Shown: positions 1 to 9,250, counted from the first letter of the stretch. The stretch is DNA of 64,000 bases from Streptomyces sp. CG4 (GCF_041080655.1 NZ_CP163525.1:2604001-2668000); one strand, 5' to 3'. The notes: generated by a model from the letters alone, not told the origin. Numbers and translations are program-made.

Positions 1-426
1 GGAGAGCTGGTGCGGATAGCGGTCCTCGAAGGCGGCGAGTCCCACGCGGGCCGGCCACTCCCGGGCCTTCTGCCTGGCCTCGGTCTTCGGTACGCCCCGG
101 AAGCGCGGGCCGGCCATGACGTTGGACAGGACCGTGCGCCAGGGGAACGTGGCGTCCTGCTGGAAGACGAAGCCGACCTTGTCGCTGACCCCGTCGACCG
201 GCTCCCGGGCCACCAGCACCTCGCCTTCGGTGGGCTCCTCCAGGCCGCTGACCAGCGTCAGCGTGGTGGACTTACCGCAACCGGTGGGGCCTACGACGGC
301 CACGAACTCGCCGCGCCCGACGGTGAGCTCCAGACCGCGCACGGCCGTGTGCAGTCCCCCGGACGGGGTTCTGAAGGTCTTGCTCGCGCCCCGCAGCTCA
401 ATGGCGGGGCTGATGTGTGCGCTCAT
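1..426 (-). CDS. ABC transporter ATP-binding protein, NitT/TauT type (partial)
   Basis: The gene starts at the ATG at 426 (first residues MSAHISPAIEL) and runs off the left end of the window, so only about 142 N-terminal residues are seen. The Walker A motif (GPTGCGKST) is present. It is followed by a Q-loop region (VGFVFQQDATFPWRTV) typical of the ATPase subunit of nitrate/sulfonate/taurine-type importers. The signature motif and Walker B lie outside the window. By family it would energise uptake of an oxyanion, sulfonate or related small substrate, with permease and binding-protein genes probably further left. It is divergent from the response-regulator gene at 585, with 158 bp between them. 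The substrate cannot be told from this fragment. Confidence 0.85.
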   Translation of the reverse strand, partial: MSAHISPAIELRGASKTFRTPSGGLHTAVRGLELTVGRGEFVAVVGPTGCGKSTTLTLVSGLEEPTEGEVLVAREPVDGVSDKVGFVFQQDATFPWRTVLSNVMAGPRFRGVPKTEARQKAREWPARVGLAAFEDRYPHQLS

Positions 427-584
427 GGGCCGGGACGGTAGGTGTGGCCCGGGCCACGGCAGGAGTCTTGTGAGCACAGGCCGTTCTTTTGCTCGCAAGA
501 GCCTGTTGCGCTCTCTTCGCTCGCGCTACAACTGCGGAGCCGAAACACGGGCTTACCGCTCGTCGGCCTTGAAGGAGAGGCCCG

Positions 585-1277
585 ATGATTGACGTCCTGG
601 TCGTGGACGACGACTTCCGCGTCGCAGAGATAAACGCCAAGTACGTGGGAAAGGTTCCCGGGTTCCGGGTGACCGCCCGCGCGCACAGCGCCGCGCAGGC
701 CTTGGCCGCCGTCGAACGCGGCACCGTCGATCTCGTCCTGCTCGACCACTATCTGCCGGACCAGACCGGGCTCGACCTCGTCCACCGCATGCGGGAGCAG
801 GGCCACGGCACGGACGTCATCATGATCACGGCGGCCGGCCATGTGTCGACCGTCCAGCAGGCGATGCGCCTGGGCGCCCTGCACTCTCTGGTCAAGCCCT
901 TCACCTTCGCCGCGCTGCGCTCCCGCCTCGACTCCTACGCCGCCCTGCGCCGCACGGTCGACCGGGTCGGCGGCCGGGGCGTCACGGGGCAGGAGAAGGT
1001 CGACCGGATCTTCGGGGCGCTGCGGACGGCTCCCGCACCCTCCGCGCCCGGCCTGCCGAGCGGCCACTCGGAGCCGACGACCGATCTGATCTGCGGTGTC
1101 CTGCACCACGCCGACCAGCCGCTGTCGGCCCACGAGGTGGCCGAGAGAACCGGCCTGAGCCGCTCCACGGCCCAGCGCTACCTCCGCCACCTGGAACAGG
1201 CCGGCCGGCTACGGCTCTCCCTGAAGTACGGCGACACCGGCCGGCCGGAGCACCAGTACGCGTGGGTGGCGCCGTAG
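585..1277 (+). CDS. Response regulator, CitB/DcuR family
   Basis: This 230-aa protein has an N-terminal receiver domain (residues 1-115) with the acidic pocket at D8-D10, the probable phospho-acceptor D54 and the conserved K104. A C-terminal winged-helix region (about 145-225, with the helix SAHEVAERTGLSRSTAQRYL) is of the kind found in citrate/C4-dicarboxylate response regulators. Start is ATG at 585 with a GGAGAGG ribosome site at 571-577. These regulators normally pair with a membrane sensor kinase, but none is adjacent: upstream is the divergent ABC ATPase and downstream is the convergent symporter gene. It may control one of those neighbours, most plausibly a carboxylate transporter. The target is inferred, not shown. 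Confidence 0.88.
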   Translation: MIDVLVVDDDFRVAEINAKYVGKVPGFRVTARAHSAAQALAAVERGTVDLVLLDHYLPDQTGLDLVHRMREQGHGTDVIMITAAGHVSTVQQAMRLGALHSLVKPFTFAALRSRLDSYAALRRTVDRVGGRGVTGQEKVDRIFGALRTAPAPSAPGLPSGHSEPTTDLICGVLHHADQPLSAHEVAERTGLSRSTAQRYLRHLEQAGRLRLSLKYGDTGRPEHQYAWVAP

Positions 1278-1328
1278 AGCAGCCCCGGCCGACAGCTCCG
1301 CTTCGCCCGGCTGAACGGTTCTGCCGTG

Positions 1329-2933
1329 CTACACGGCCCCCGCCCCGGTCAGTGACCGGACCTCCGTCTCGGCGTACTTGGCCTCGTCCGCGACCTCGTC
1401 GGAGGTGATCGTGCCGAGCCAGCCGGCGAGGAAGCCGAGCGGGATGGACACGATGCCCGGGTTCTGCAGCGGGAAGTACTGGAAGTCGACGCCCGGGAAG
1501 AGCGAGGACGGGCTGCCGGACACCACCGGGGACAGCAGCACCAGCCCGAGCGCCGGGATCAGTCCGCCGTATACGGCCCACACCGCACCGCGGGTGGTGA
1601 AGCCGCGCCAGAACAGCGAGTACAGCAGCACCGGAAGGTTCGCCGACGCGGCGACCGCGAAGGCCAGGCCGACGAGGAAGGCGACGTTGAGATCACGGGC
1701 CAGCAGACCGAGCGCGATCGCCACGACACCGATGCCGACCGCCGACCACCGCGCCACCGCCACCTCGCTGCTCGCCCTGCCGCCCGCCGTGCCGCGCGAC
1801 CGCCGCAGCGACGCGTACAGATCGTGCGCCACCGACGCCGACGAGGCGAGGGTGATACCGGCGACCACGGCGAGGATCGTGGCGAAGGCGACGGCGGCGA
1901 CGATCGCGAACAGGACCGTGCCACCGGTGGAGCCCGCGCCGCCGCCCAGGTCGAGGGCGAGCAGCGGCACCGCCGTGTTCCCAGCCGCGTTCGAACCGCG
2001 CACCGCCTCCGGCCCGACCACCGCGGCCGCCCCGAAGCCGAGGACGATCGTCATCAGGTAGAAGCCGCCGATCAGCCCGATGGACCACACCGCGGAACGA
2101 CGGGCGGCCCGCGCGGTGGGCACGGTGTAGAAGCGGGACAGGATGTGCGGCAGTCCCGCCGTGCCCAGCACCAGGGCGAGCCCCAGGCTGATGAAGTCGA
2201 GGCGAGCGGTCCAGGTCCCGCCGTACTTCAGGCCCGGCGCCAGATACGCCCGTCCGTGACCGCTGCGGTCCGCGGCCGCGATCAGCAACTGGTCGATGTC
2301 TCCGTGGAAGCGCAGCAGGACGAGCGCGGTCAGCACGACCGTCCCGGTGAGCAGCAGCACCGCCTTCACGATCTGGATCCAGGTGGTGGCCCGCATCCCT
2401 CCCAACGACACATAGATCACCATGAGCGCGCCGACCCCGATGACCGCCCAGGCCTGGTCCGCCCCGCTCGTCCGCCCCAGCAGCAGCGCCACCAGGCTGC
2501 CCGCGCCGACCATTTGCGCCACCAGATACAGAACGGACACCGTGACCGAGGAAGTTCCCGCGGCGATCCGCACCGGCCGCTCGCTCATCCGCGCGGCCAC
2601 CACATCGGCCAGCGTGAACCGCCCGCAGTTGCGTACCAGTTCGGCCGCCAGGAACAGCACGACCAGCCAGGCCACGAGGAAGCCCACGACGTACAGCATC
2701 CCGTCGTACCCGTACAGCGCGATGAGCCCGGTGACCCCGAGGAAGGAGGCGGCCGATACGTAGTCACCCGCGATGGCAAAACCATTCTCCATGGGCGAGA
2801 ACAGTCGCCCTCCGGCGTAGAACTCCTCCGCCGAACCATGCCGGCGCCGGCTCACCCATGTCGTGATCCCGAGGGTGACGGCCACAAAGCCGCTGAACAG
2901 CACCAGCGCCAGCATCTGATGCTGCCCGGTCAC
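1329..2933 (-). CDS. Sodium:solute symporter, cation/acetate (ActP-like)
   Basis: About 534 aa, a multi-spanning membrane protein of the SSS family. It has the N-terminal transmembrane start, the segment EEFYAGGRLFSPMENGFAIA followed by GDYVSAASFLG, and the mid-protein glycine-rich motifs of monocarboxylate/acetate:cation symporters. I place the start at GTG 2933 because it overlaps the stop of the preceding DUF485 gene by 4 bp (GTGA). That implies translational coupling. The pairing of a DUF485 protein with an SSS symporter is the classic yjcH-actP arrangement, so uptake of acetate or another short carboxylate is the likely role. Substrate specificity is inferred from family and context only. 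Confidence 0.9.
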   Translation of the reverse strand: MTGQHQMLALVLFSGFVAVTLGITTWVSRRRHGSAEEFYAGGRLFSPMENGFAIAGDYVSAASFLGVTGLIALYGYDGMLYVVGFLVAWLVVLFLAAELVRNCGRFTLADVVAARMSERPVRIAAGTSSVTVSVLYLVAQMVGAGSLVALLLGRTSGADQAWAVIGVGALMVIYVSLGGMRATTWIQIVKAVLLLTGTVVLTALVLLRFHGDIDQLLIAAADRSGHGRAYLAPGLKYGGTWTARLDFISLGLALVLGTAGLPHILSRFYTVPTARAARRSAVWSIGLIGGFYLMTIVLGFGAAAVVGPEAVRGSNAAGNTAVPLLALDLGGGAGSTGGTVLFAIVAAVAFATILAVVAGITLASSASVAHDLYASLRRSRGTAGGRASSEVAVARWSAVGIGVVAIALGLLARDLNVAFLVGLAFAVAASANLPVLLYSLFWRGFTTRGAVWAVYGGLIPALGLVLLSPVVSGSPSSLFPGVDFQYFPLQNPGIVSIPLGFLAGWLGTITSDEVADEAKYAETEVRSLTGAGAV

Positions 2934-3490
2934 GAGGCGTCTCCCCGCACTCCGCGGGCCAGTTCCTGGGTGTCCCAGCGCAGCTCCAGCGCCGCCCGGT
3001 CCCGGCGCAGCCGTGCGTGCCGGGCGTAGGCCCAGGTGAGCGCGAACGTGGTGAGGAACTGTCCTAGTCCGGCCAGCATGCCCACGTTCACCGCCCCCGT
3101 CACGGACCGGGCCATGAGTCCGGGCGCGGTCGTGGCGGTGACGAGATAGCCCATGTACCAGGCGAGGAAGGCGGCGACTCCCGGCACGGCGAACCGCCGG
3201 TACGTGGCCCGCACTTCCTGGAAGGCCGGGCTGCGCTGCACCTCCACGTACACATCGCGGGTGTGAACCGCCACTCCGCCACCGCCCCGCTCCCCGCGAG
3301 CGGGCGGCACCACCGGCGCCGGCGCTCCGGTGCCGTCCGCTTCGCCCCGGCCGGAGGCCAGCGCGTCGTACCAGGGGTCCTCGTACGTCACATCGCGGGA
3401 CGCTGCGCCGTGGCCTTGCTGGTTCTCGGCCGAACACTCGGAACCGTCCCCGGCTCCACGGTCGCGGCCGTTGCTTGACTGCATGCCCAA
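2930..3490 (-). CDS. DUF485 membrane protein (YjcH-like)
   Basis: 186 aa. The first roughly 90 residues are hydrophilic and probably disordered. The DUF485 domain follows (about residues 95-170), starting near VQRSPAFQEVRATYRRFAVP and containing two transmembrane segments (AAFLAWYMGYLVTA and VGMLAGLGQFLTTFALTW). DUF485 genes are usually co-transcribed with a sodium:solute symporter, and here the stop overlaps the symporter start. The protein is probably an accessory membrane subunit of that transporter. The N-terminal extension is longer than in proteobacterial YjcH (about 100 aa). The start could be 3490 or the ATG two codons downstream. Confidence 0.85.
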   Translation of the reverse strand: MGMQSSNGRDRGAGDGSECSAENQQGHGAASRDVTYEDPWYDALASGRGEADGTGAPAPVVPPARGERGGGGVAVHTRDVYVEVQRSPAFQEVRATYRRFAVPGVAAFLAWYMGYLVTATTAPGLMARSVTGAVNVGMLAGLGQFLTTFALTWAYARHARLRRDRAALELRWDTQELARGVRGDAS

Positions 3491-3553
3491 GGATGGACAG
3501 ACCGGGAAGATCCCTGACTCTTCTTCCCTCGGCTCTTCACCCCATCAGGTGAT

Positions 3554-4243
3554 TCACTCCGTGGAGGGCCGCACCAGGCCCTTGCTGTACGCGTAACGCA
3601 CCGCCTGTGCCCGGTCCTTGAGTCCCGTCTTCGCGAAGAGGTTGTTGATGTGTGTCTTCACGGTTGCGGTCGACACATGCAGCTTGCGGGCGATCTCCTG
3701 ATTGCTGAGCCCATCGGCGATCAGCCGCAGAACCTCGGTCTCCCGTGCGGTCAGACCGTCAGGCAGCGCCTCGGCGGTCGCCGACGGGCTGGGCTCGGGC
3801 TGCGACAGGCGCTCCAGCAACCGGCGTTGGACACTCGGGGACAGCCCCGCGTCCCCCGACAGCACGCTCTTCACGGCCCGCACGATCTCGTCACCGCCCG
3901 CGTCCTTGGTGAGATAGCCCCGGGCGCCGGCGCGCAGCGCGGGGAACAGCGACTCGTCGTCCGCGTACGTGGTGAGCACCACGACCTGGGTTCCCGGGTA
4001 CTGCGCCCGGATCCGCCGGGTGGCCTCCACGCCGTCGCAGCGGGGCATCCGGAGATCCATCAGGACGACGTCCGGGGCCAGTTCTCCCACCAGTTGCACC
4101 GCCTCCTCGCCGTCTCCCGCGGCGCCCACGACCTTCACTCCGGGGAGCAGTCCGAGCAGCATCACGATGCCTTCCCGGACCACGGTCTGGTCGTCGGCGA
4201 CCACCACCCGTGCGGGCTTCTTCTCCCCTTCCGTCTCGGTCAT
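3554..4243 (-). CDS. NarL/LuxR-type response regulator
   Basis: 229 aa with a receiver domain (residues 11-125, acidic residues D17/D18, phospho-acceptor D63, conserved lysine in GYLTKDAG). A C-terminal LuxR helix-turn-helix follows (about 163-225, LTARETEVLRLIADGLSNQE). Its start overlaps the stop of the sensor kinase gene by 4 bp, so the pair is a typical actinobacterial DesK/NarL two-component system, translated as a unit. Signal and target genes are not evident. The membrane protein upstream in the same operon is the best candidate for a functional partner. Confidence 0.92.
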   Translation of the reverse strand: MTETEGEKKPARVVVADDQTVVREGIVMLLGLLPGVKVVGAAGDGEEAVQLVGELAPDVVLMDLRMPRCDGVEATRRIRAQYPGTQVVVLTTYADDESLFPALRAGARGYLTKDAGGDEIVRAVKSVLSGDAGLSPSVQRRLLERLSQPEPSPSATAEALPDGLTARETEVLRLIADGLSNQEIARKLHVSTATVKTHINNLFAKTGLKDRAQAVRYAYSKGLVRPSTE

Positions 4244-5391
4244 ACGGGCACCTTCAGCGTCACCACGAACCCCTCCTCGTCCGGCCCCGCGTCCAGTGAG
4301 CCGCCCAGTAGCTCGGCACGCTCGCGCATCCCCAGCAGACCGTACCCGCCGCCGGACCCGGTGAGTTCGCCCGGCCGCCCGCCCGAGTCCCGTACGTCCA
4401 GCGTCACTTCGCGCTCGCGGTAGTCGAGTCGCAGGTGCACCTTGGCGCCCTGGGCGTGTTTGCGGGCGTTCGTCAGCGCTTCCTGGGCGACCCTGCGCAC
4501 GGCCTGGGAGGCCTCGGCCGGCAGGGGTCTGCGCTCACCCGTCACGGTGACCTCGGCTCCGTCGGCCCCGCTGACCAGTTCGCTCAGGAAGTCTTCCAAC
4601 GGAGTCAACTCGCCGCGCAGCGCCGACAAGGCCTGCCGGGTCTCGGCCAGTCCGTCGCGGGCCATGCCCCGGGCGGCCACCACCCGCTCCAGGATCTGCT
4701 CGCGGTCCGCGCCGTTCTCGATCAGCAGCCGGGCCGCCTCCAGGTGCACGAGCTGCGCCGAGAGGCTGTGCGCCAGCACATCGTGGATCTCCCGTGCGAT
4801 ACGGGTCCGTTCGGCGAGCGCCGCGGACTCTGCCTCGGCCGCCCGGGCGGCGCGCTCCTGGGCGAGCAGCCGCTGTGCACTGCCGCGGGCTTCGGCATCC
4901 AGCCGTAGGACGTATCCGGCGAGGGCCATGCCCGCAACCGTGGCGGCCGTGGTCAGCCAGACGTCGTTGTTGAACGCTGAGAACGAAGCCAGCGCCACGC
5001 ACGCCACCGGTATTGCCGCGGCGAGCGGCATCCGCTCCAGGGCGCTGATTCCGCAGCCGCACCAGATCACCAGGGCCGGCCCTCTGAATCCCGTGGCCTC
5101 GGCGGCGACCGCGATGGCCAGGAGCACGCCCATCAGTGCGAGGGAGGACACCAACCGGTGCTGGTAAGTGGTCCGGAAGAGGGCCCAGGAGACAAGAGCG
5201 GCAAGCAGGACCGCCGCGGCTGCCGCGAGCGCCCCGCCGATGCCGACGTGCTTCTGGCTGAACGCGGACCACAGCAGCAGGGCGATCACGAGCAACCTCA
5301 CCGCCCAGGCGAGCATGCGCCGGGGTCGGGGGGTGCCCGCACGGCCGAGCGCCTCTCGCGACGGCCAGCGGGTCCAGACGTTCTCCGTCAC
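4240..5391 (-). CDS. Sensor histidine kinase, DesK/HisKA_3 family
   Basis: 383 aa. Hydrophobic segments occupy about residues 28-165, giving roughly five membrane spans and little extracellular sequence. This suggests sensing within or at the membrane. A short coiled segment precedes the dimerisation box, where H203 in REIHDVLAHSL is the phosphorylated histidine. The HATPase domain ends with the G-box near GGGYGLLGMRERAELLGG. The start at 5391 overlaps the end of the upstream membrane-protein gene by 4 bp, and its own end overlaps the regulator gene. The three genes therefore form one tightly coupled operon. Confidence 0.92.
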   Translation of the reverse strand: MTENVWTRWPSREALGRAGTPRPRRMLAWAVRLLVIALLLWSAFSQKHVGIGGALAAAAAVLLAALVSWALFRTTYQHRLVSSLALMGVLLAIAVAAEATGFRGPALVIWCGCGISALERMPLAAAIPVACVALASFSAFNNDVWLTTAATVAGMALAGYVLRLDAEARGSAQRLLAQERAARAAEAESAALAERTRIAREIHDVLAHSLSAQLVHLEAARLLIENGADREQILERVVAARGMARDGLAETRQALSALRGELTPLEDFLSELVSGADGAEVTVTGERRPLPAEASQAVRRVAQEALTNARKHAQGAKVHLRLDYREREVTLDVRDSGGRPGELTGSGGGYGLLGMRERAELLGGSLDAGPDEEGFVVTLKVPV

Positions 5392-5909
5392 GCGCTCTCC
5401 CTCCTGACCGACCGCATGTCGTCACCGTACGCCGGGGTGGGGCGGTGCGCGGTGCCGAGGGGCTGGGCCCGCCAGAGCAGGATTCCGCCGCGGACCAGGA
5501 GGGTGGCGGCGAGGCCTAGCATCAGGGCGGCGCTGCCCTGGTGCAGGCCGAGCACGCGGCCGATGCCGAAGAGGCCGATCCGCAGGGCGATACCCACGCC
5601 CCATACGGCGATGCTCGCCTTGGTGCTCTTGGTCCACACGACGCCGTCCGAGGCCGTCCAGACGCGGGTCGTCCAGGCCCACCCGGCGCCGGTGGCCACG
5701 CCGACGAGCAGCTCCACCACGAGCAGTACGACGGATTCCGCGCGGTGGTGACCGTCGAGGATGCTGGGCTCGCGCAGCGCGGCCACGCCGAGGATCACAG
5801 GGAGCAGCCACCAGCGCCGGTCGGTATTGACCGGCTGGGCGCGGAGCTGCCGCGCGATCACTATGGCGGCGACGGCCACGATCACCAGCGCGTTGACGAG
5901 CCCGGACAT
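5388..5909 (-). CDS. Small integral membrane protein (DUF1453-like)
   Basis: 173 aa with about four predicted transmembrane helices (near residues 3-20, 33-48, 58-80 and 100-145). The arrangement resembles DUF1453 membrane proteins of actinomycetes. It is the first gene of an operon with a DesK-type kinase and NarL-type regulator, joined by a 4-bp overlap. It may modulate the kinase or be its target. No enzymatic motif is visible, and the family assignment is from general resemblance. Confidence 0.7.
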   Translation of the reverse strand: MSGLVNALVIVAVAAIVIARQLRAQPVNTDRRWWLLPVILGVAALREPSILDGHHRAESVVLLVVELLVGVATGAGWAWTTRVWTASDGVVWTKSTKASIAVWGVGIALRIGLFGIGRVLGLHQGSAALMLGLAATLLVRGGILLWRAQPLGTAHRPTPAYGDDMRSVRRESA

Positions 5910-6321
5910 CAGAGCCTCCGTTAGCGAGAAGCGGCGCCGGGAGCGGGCGCTGCCGACACCTACGAAGCTACGGAAAAGCGCAGGTCGGGAGATCGGAGCC
6001 GGGGTGGATCACGGGTGGAAACCTGCAGCGGCCCGCCTCCACCCACGGGTGTAGATCCCCCGGCTGCGGATACCGGGCAGGGACGGGGGCGGAGGCCGGT
6101 CGGGGCGAGGCCCCGATGACCACCGTCGGAAGACGACCAACCTTCGCCCTCCGCCCGCCACCAGCCCTCGCGCCCCCTGAGCACCGGCCCACCCCGCCTC
6201 GGGCAAGCTCCGTCGGCCCTGCCCCGACCGACGCCGCACGCGCACCCCGCCCCGGCCTCGGCCTCCATCGGCTTCGCCCCGCCTTGGGCAAGCCCCCGTC
6301 GGCCGAAGCCCGGCGCAGCGG
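5910..6321. other. Intergenic region, 412 bp, with imperfect direct repeats
   Basis: No credible gene is seen on either strand: the open frames here lack ribosome sites and have skewed compositions. It holds the promoter side of the leftward membrane-protein/kinase operon and the 3' end of the leftward topoisomerase gene. Two near-identical stretches beginning CCCCGCCTCGGGCAAGC (6192-6217) and CCCCGCCTTGGGCAAGC (6277-6303) form an imperfect direct repeat 85 bp apart. Confidence 0.6.
6270..6310 (-). terminator. Probable terminator of the topoisomerase B gene
   Basis: Inverted arms GGCTTCG (6270-6276) and CGAAGCC (6304-6310) flank a GC-rich loop just downstream of the gene ending at 6322 on the minus strand. 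The stem is short and there is no U-tract, which is usual for Streptomyces terminators. Confidence 0.4.
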
Positions 6322-8445
6322 CTACGCGTCGATGCGCGAGCGGTCCAGCGTCGCCGCCGAGCTGGAGATGAACTCCTTGCGGGGCGCCACGTCGTTGCCC
6401 ATCAGCAGGTCGAAGACCTGTTCCGCAGCCTCCAGGTCGGAGAGGTTGATCCTGCGCAGCGTGCGATGACGCGGGTCCATCGTGGTCTCGGCCAGCTGGT
6501 CGGCGTCCATCTCACCGAGACCCTTGTAGCGCTGGATGGAGTCCTTGTACCGGATGCCCTTGCTCTGGAACTCCATGAGCTTGTCGCGCAGTTCGCGGTC
6601 CGAGTACGTGTAGACGTACTTGTCCTGGCCCTTCTTGGGCTGGATGATCTCGACGCGGTGCAGTGGCGGCACCGCGGCGAAGACCCGGCCGGCCTCGACC
6701 ATCGGTCGCATGTAGCGCTGGAACAGCGTGAGCAGCAGGCAGCGGATGTGGGAGCCGTCCACATCGGCGTCGGTCATCATGATGATCTTGCCATAGCGGG
6801 CCTGGTCGATGTCGAAGGTGCGGCCCGAGCCCGCTCCTATGACCTGGATGATCGCGCCGCACTCGGCGTTCTTGAGCATGTCGGTCACCGAGGACCGCTG
6901 CACGTTGAGGATCTTGCCCCGGATCGGCAGCAGGGCCTGGAACTCGGAGTTCCGGGCCAGCTTGGCCGTACCGAGCGCGGAGTCGCCCTCGACGATGAAC
7001 AGCTCGCTGCGGTCCACGTCGTCGCTGCGGCAGTCGGCGAGCTTGGCCGGCAGGGACGAGGACTCCAGGGCGGTCTTCCGGCGCTGGGCGTCCTTGTGCT
7101 GCCGGGCCGCGACGCGCGTACGGGCGGCGGCGACCACCTTCTCCATGACGACCCTGGCCTGCGCGGCGGCATCCCGCTTCGTGCTGGTCAGGAACGCCTT
7201 CAGCTCCTTGGTGACCACGTTGTTCACGATGCGGCGAGCCGCCGAGGTGCCCAGCACCTCCTTGGTCTGGCCCTCGAACTGCGGCTCGGCCAGGCGCACG
7301 GTCACGACGGCGGTGAGCCCCTCGAGGGCGTCGTCCTTGACGATGTTGTCCTCGGCCACCCGCAGCAGCTTCTTGGCGCGCAGCACATCGTTGAACACCC
7401 CCGTCAGGGACTGTTCGAAGCCGGAGACATGGGTGCCGCCCTTGGGCGTGGCGATGATGTTGACGAAGGACCGGATGGTGGTGTCGTACCCCGTGCCCCA
7501 GCGCATCGCGATGTCCACGCCCAGTTCACGGGTGACCTCGGTGGGGGTCATCTGGCCGTGCTCGTCCAGGACGGGGACGGTCTCCTTGAAGGTGCCCTTG
7601 CCCGAGAAGCGGACGACATCGCAGACCGGCTTGTCGCCCGCCAGGTACTCGCAGAACTCGCTGATGCCGCCGTCGAAGCGGAAGGACTCCTCGCCCTTGC
7701 TGCCGCCCTCGCCGAGGCCGAACTCGTCACGCACGACGATGGTCAGGCCCGGCACCAGGAAGGCGGTCTGCCGGGCGCGCTGGTGCAGGTTCTCCAGGGA
7801 GAGCTTGGCGTCCTTGAGGAAGATCTGCCGGTCCGCCCAGTACCGCACGCGCGTGCCGGTGCGGGTCTTGGGGATCTTCTTGGTCTTGCGCAGGCCGCTC
7901 TTGGCCTCGAACTTCGCGTCGGCCCCGTCGGCCGCGAAGGCGCCCGGCACACCGCGCCGGAAGCTGATGACGTGGGTCTGGCCGCCGCGGTCCACCTCGA
8001 CGTCGAGACGGGCGGAGAGGGCGTTGACCACGGAGGCGCCAACGCCGTGCAGGCCGCCGGAGGCGGCGTACGAGCCACCACCGAACTTGCCGCCCGCGTG
8101 GAGCTTGGTCATGACGACCTCGACGCCGGACAGGCCGGTCCTGGGCTCGACGTCCACGGGGATGCCCCGGCCGTTGTCGCGCACCTCGACGGAGCCGTCG
8201 TCGTGGAGGATCACCTCGATGCGGTCGCAGACGCCCGCGAGGGCCTCGTCCACGGAGTTGTCGATGATCTCCCACAGGCAGTGCATCAGACCGCGGCTGT
8301 CGGTCGAGCCGATGTACATACCCGGGCGCTTGCGCACGGCCTCGAGGCCCTCGAGGACGAGCAGGTGCCGCGCGGTGTAGTTGGAACCGTCCCGGTCTGC
8401 TCCTGCCAGCAGCGCTGTGGACGGCACGGACGTATCGGCGGTCAC
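6322..8445 (-). CDS. parE: Type IIA DNA topoisomerase subunit B (ParE/GyrB-like)
   Basis: 707 aa, the ATPase/TOPRIM subunit of a type II topoisomerase. The GHKL ATPase motifs appear near residues 58-70 (WEIIDNSVDEALAG) and as DNGRGIPVD. The TOPRIM domain carries ELFIVEGDSALGTAK and the metal-binding DADVDGSHI. The C-terminus has the usual RYKGLGEMDADQLAETTMDP. The size matches ParE, and GyrB is about the same. Its position next to hrdB and a DUF7455 gene matches the second gyrB-like gene of streptomycetes, usually annotated as topoisomerase IV subunit B, while canonical gyrB is near oriC. It acts with a ParC subunit to decatenate chromosomes. The ParE versus GyrB name rests on context. Confidence 0.93.
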   Translation of the reverse strand: MTADTSVPSTALLAGADRDGSNYTARHLLVLEGLEAVRKRPGMYIGSTDSRGLMHCLWEIIDNSVDEALAGVCDRIEVILHDDGSVEVRDNGRGIPVDVEPRTGLSGVEVVMTKLHAGGKFGGGSYAASGGLHGVGASVVNALSARLDVEVDRGGQTHVISFRRGVPGAFAADGADAKFEAKSGLRKTKKIPKTRTGTRVRYWADRQIFLKDAKLSLENLHQRARQTAFLVPGLTIVVRDEFGLGEGGSKGEESFRFDGGISEFCEYLAGDKPVCDVVRFSGKGTFKETVPVLDEHGQMTPTEVTRELGVDIAMRWGTGYDTTIRSFVNIIATPKGGTHVSGFEQSLTGVFNDVLRAKKLLRVAEDNIVKDDALEGLTAVVTVRLAEPQFEGQTKEVLGTSAARRIVNNVVTKELKAFLTSTKRDAAAQARVVMEKVVAAARTRVAARQHKDAQRRKTALESSSLPAKLADCRSDDVDRSELFIVEGDSALGTAKLARNSEFQALLPIRGKILNVQRSSVTDMLKNAECGAIIQVIGAGSGRTFDIDQARYGKIIMMTDADVDGSHIRCLLLTLFQRYMRPMVEAGRVFAAVPPLHRVEIIQPKKGQDKYVYTYSDRELRDKLMEFQSKGIRYKDSIQRYKGLGEMDADQLAETTMDPRHRTLRRINLSDLEAAEQVFDLLMGNDVAPRKEFISSSAATLDRSRIDA

Positions 8446-8885
8446 GCGGTTCGCTCCTCGCTGAATTTCAGTTGGCCCCCTACTGGGTAAGGGGGCGGCT
8501 TCGGTCGCCGCTCAGAGGGTACCGAGGCCTGGTAGAGCCGGTGTAACGCCACCCTCGTCGAAAACTCAGACTAGTCCAGACTCGCATGCATGTTCGATCC
8601 CTCGATGGAGTGAAGTACATATCACGTTCCCTCGGAGGCATGAACCATTTAGGCTCCGGGCACGTCCTCATGAACAACAGGCAACCCGGCCTGGAGGACC
8701 CATGACACAACACCGCGCGAAACCGTAAGCACACAAGAGACGCACTACGGCACATTCGCCGCCAACCGGCAGCAAACAGCCGCCCCGGAAGAATTTTTCG
8801 AGGAAAAGCCACGAGCGGGAACGTTTTCGGGCTGGTTGGATGTTGACCCTGGTACGACAGCTCGTCGAGCTAGAGAAGAGGCGAC
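8446..8885. promoter_or_regulatory. Divergent intergenic region, 440 bp
   Basis: This separates the leftward topoisomerase gene from the rightward DUF7455 gene and should contain both promoters. A possible -35 for the rightward gene is TTGACC at 8842-8847, but the -10 at the right spacing is weak. No coding sequence is credible here. Confidence 0.45.
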
Positions 8886-9116
8886 GTGACTACTGTTCTG
8901 ACCCCCGCGAGCCCGCTGACGGCCGCCGATCGCTGCGACCGCTGCGGCGCCCAGGCATACCTGCGCGTTGTGCTGCTCAGCGGCGGAGAACTGCTCTTCT
9001 GCGCCCACCACGGTCGCAAGTTCGAGCCGGAGCTCAAGAAGATCGCCGCTGAGATACAGGACGAGACGGAGCGGCTGACGACCGCTCCGGGCACCGTTTC
9101 CGAAGACGAACGCTGA
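8886..9116 (+). CDS. Small zinc-ribbon-like DUF7455 protein
   Basis: 76 aa, starting at GTG 8886 after a purine-rich AGAAGAGG. It contains a C-x2-C pair (DRCGAQAYLRV, with the preceding RCD cysteine) and a second C-x2-H pair (FCAHHGRKF), an arrangement that could bind one zinc ion. A short helical C-terminus rich in Glu and Lys follows. Proteins of this DUF are near-universal in actinobacteria and sit close to the principal sigma factor gene, but I know of no assigned function. A strong hairpin terminator follows at 9157-9197, so it is probably monocistronic. Confidence 0.85.
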   Translation: MTTVLTPASPLTAADRCDRCGAQAYLRVVLLSGGELLFCAHHGRKFEPELKKIAAEIQDETERLTTAPGTVSEDER

Positions 9117-9156
9117 ATCTCGCACATACGACGAGCCAGCCCCGGCACAGGCCGGT

Positions 9157-9197
9157 GCACGGGCGGCCGCTCCTGTCCCAGGAGCGGCCGCCCGTGC
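9157..9197. terminator. Strong bidirectional hairpin terminator
   Basis: A perfect 19-bp stem (left arm GCACGGGCGGCCGCTCCTG, 9157-9175; right arm 9179-9197) with a 3-nt loop lies between the convergent DUF7455 and protease genes. It can serve both. Confidence 0.9.
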
Positions 9198-9250
9198 TGT
9201 GTACCCCGAGTCGGACCCCGAGTCGGACCTCAGGAGTCCCTGTGGGGCCC

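Noticed and set aside
5960..6291. Several 80-110-residue frames in the 5.9-6.3 kb gap
   Set aside because: Compositions are typical of high-GC noise, overlapping on both strands, without ribosome sites.
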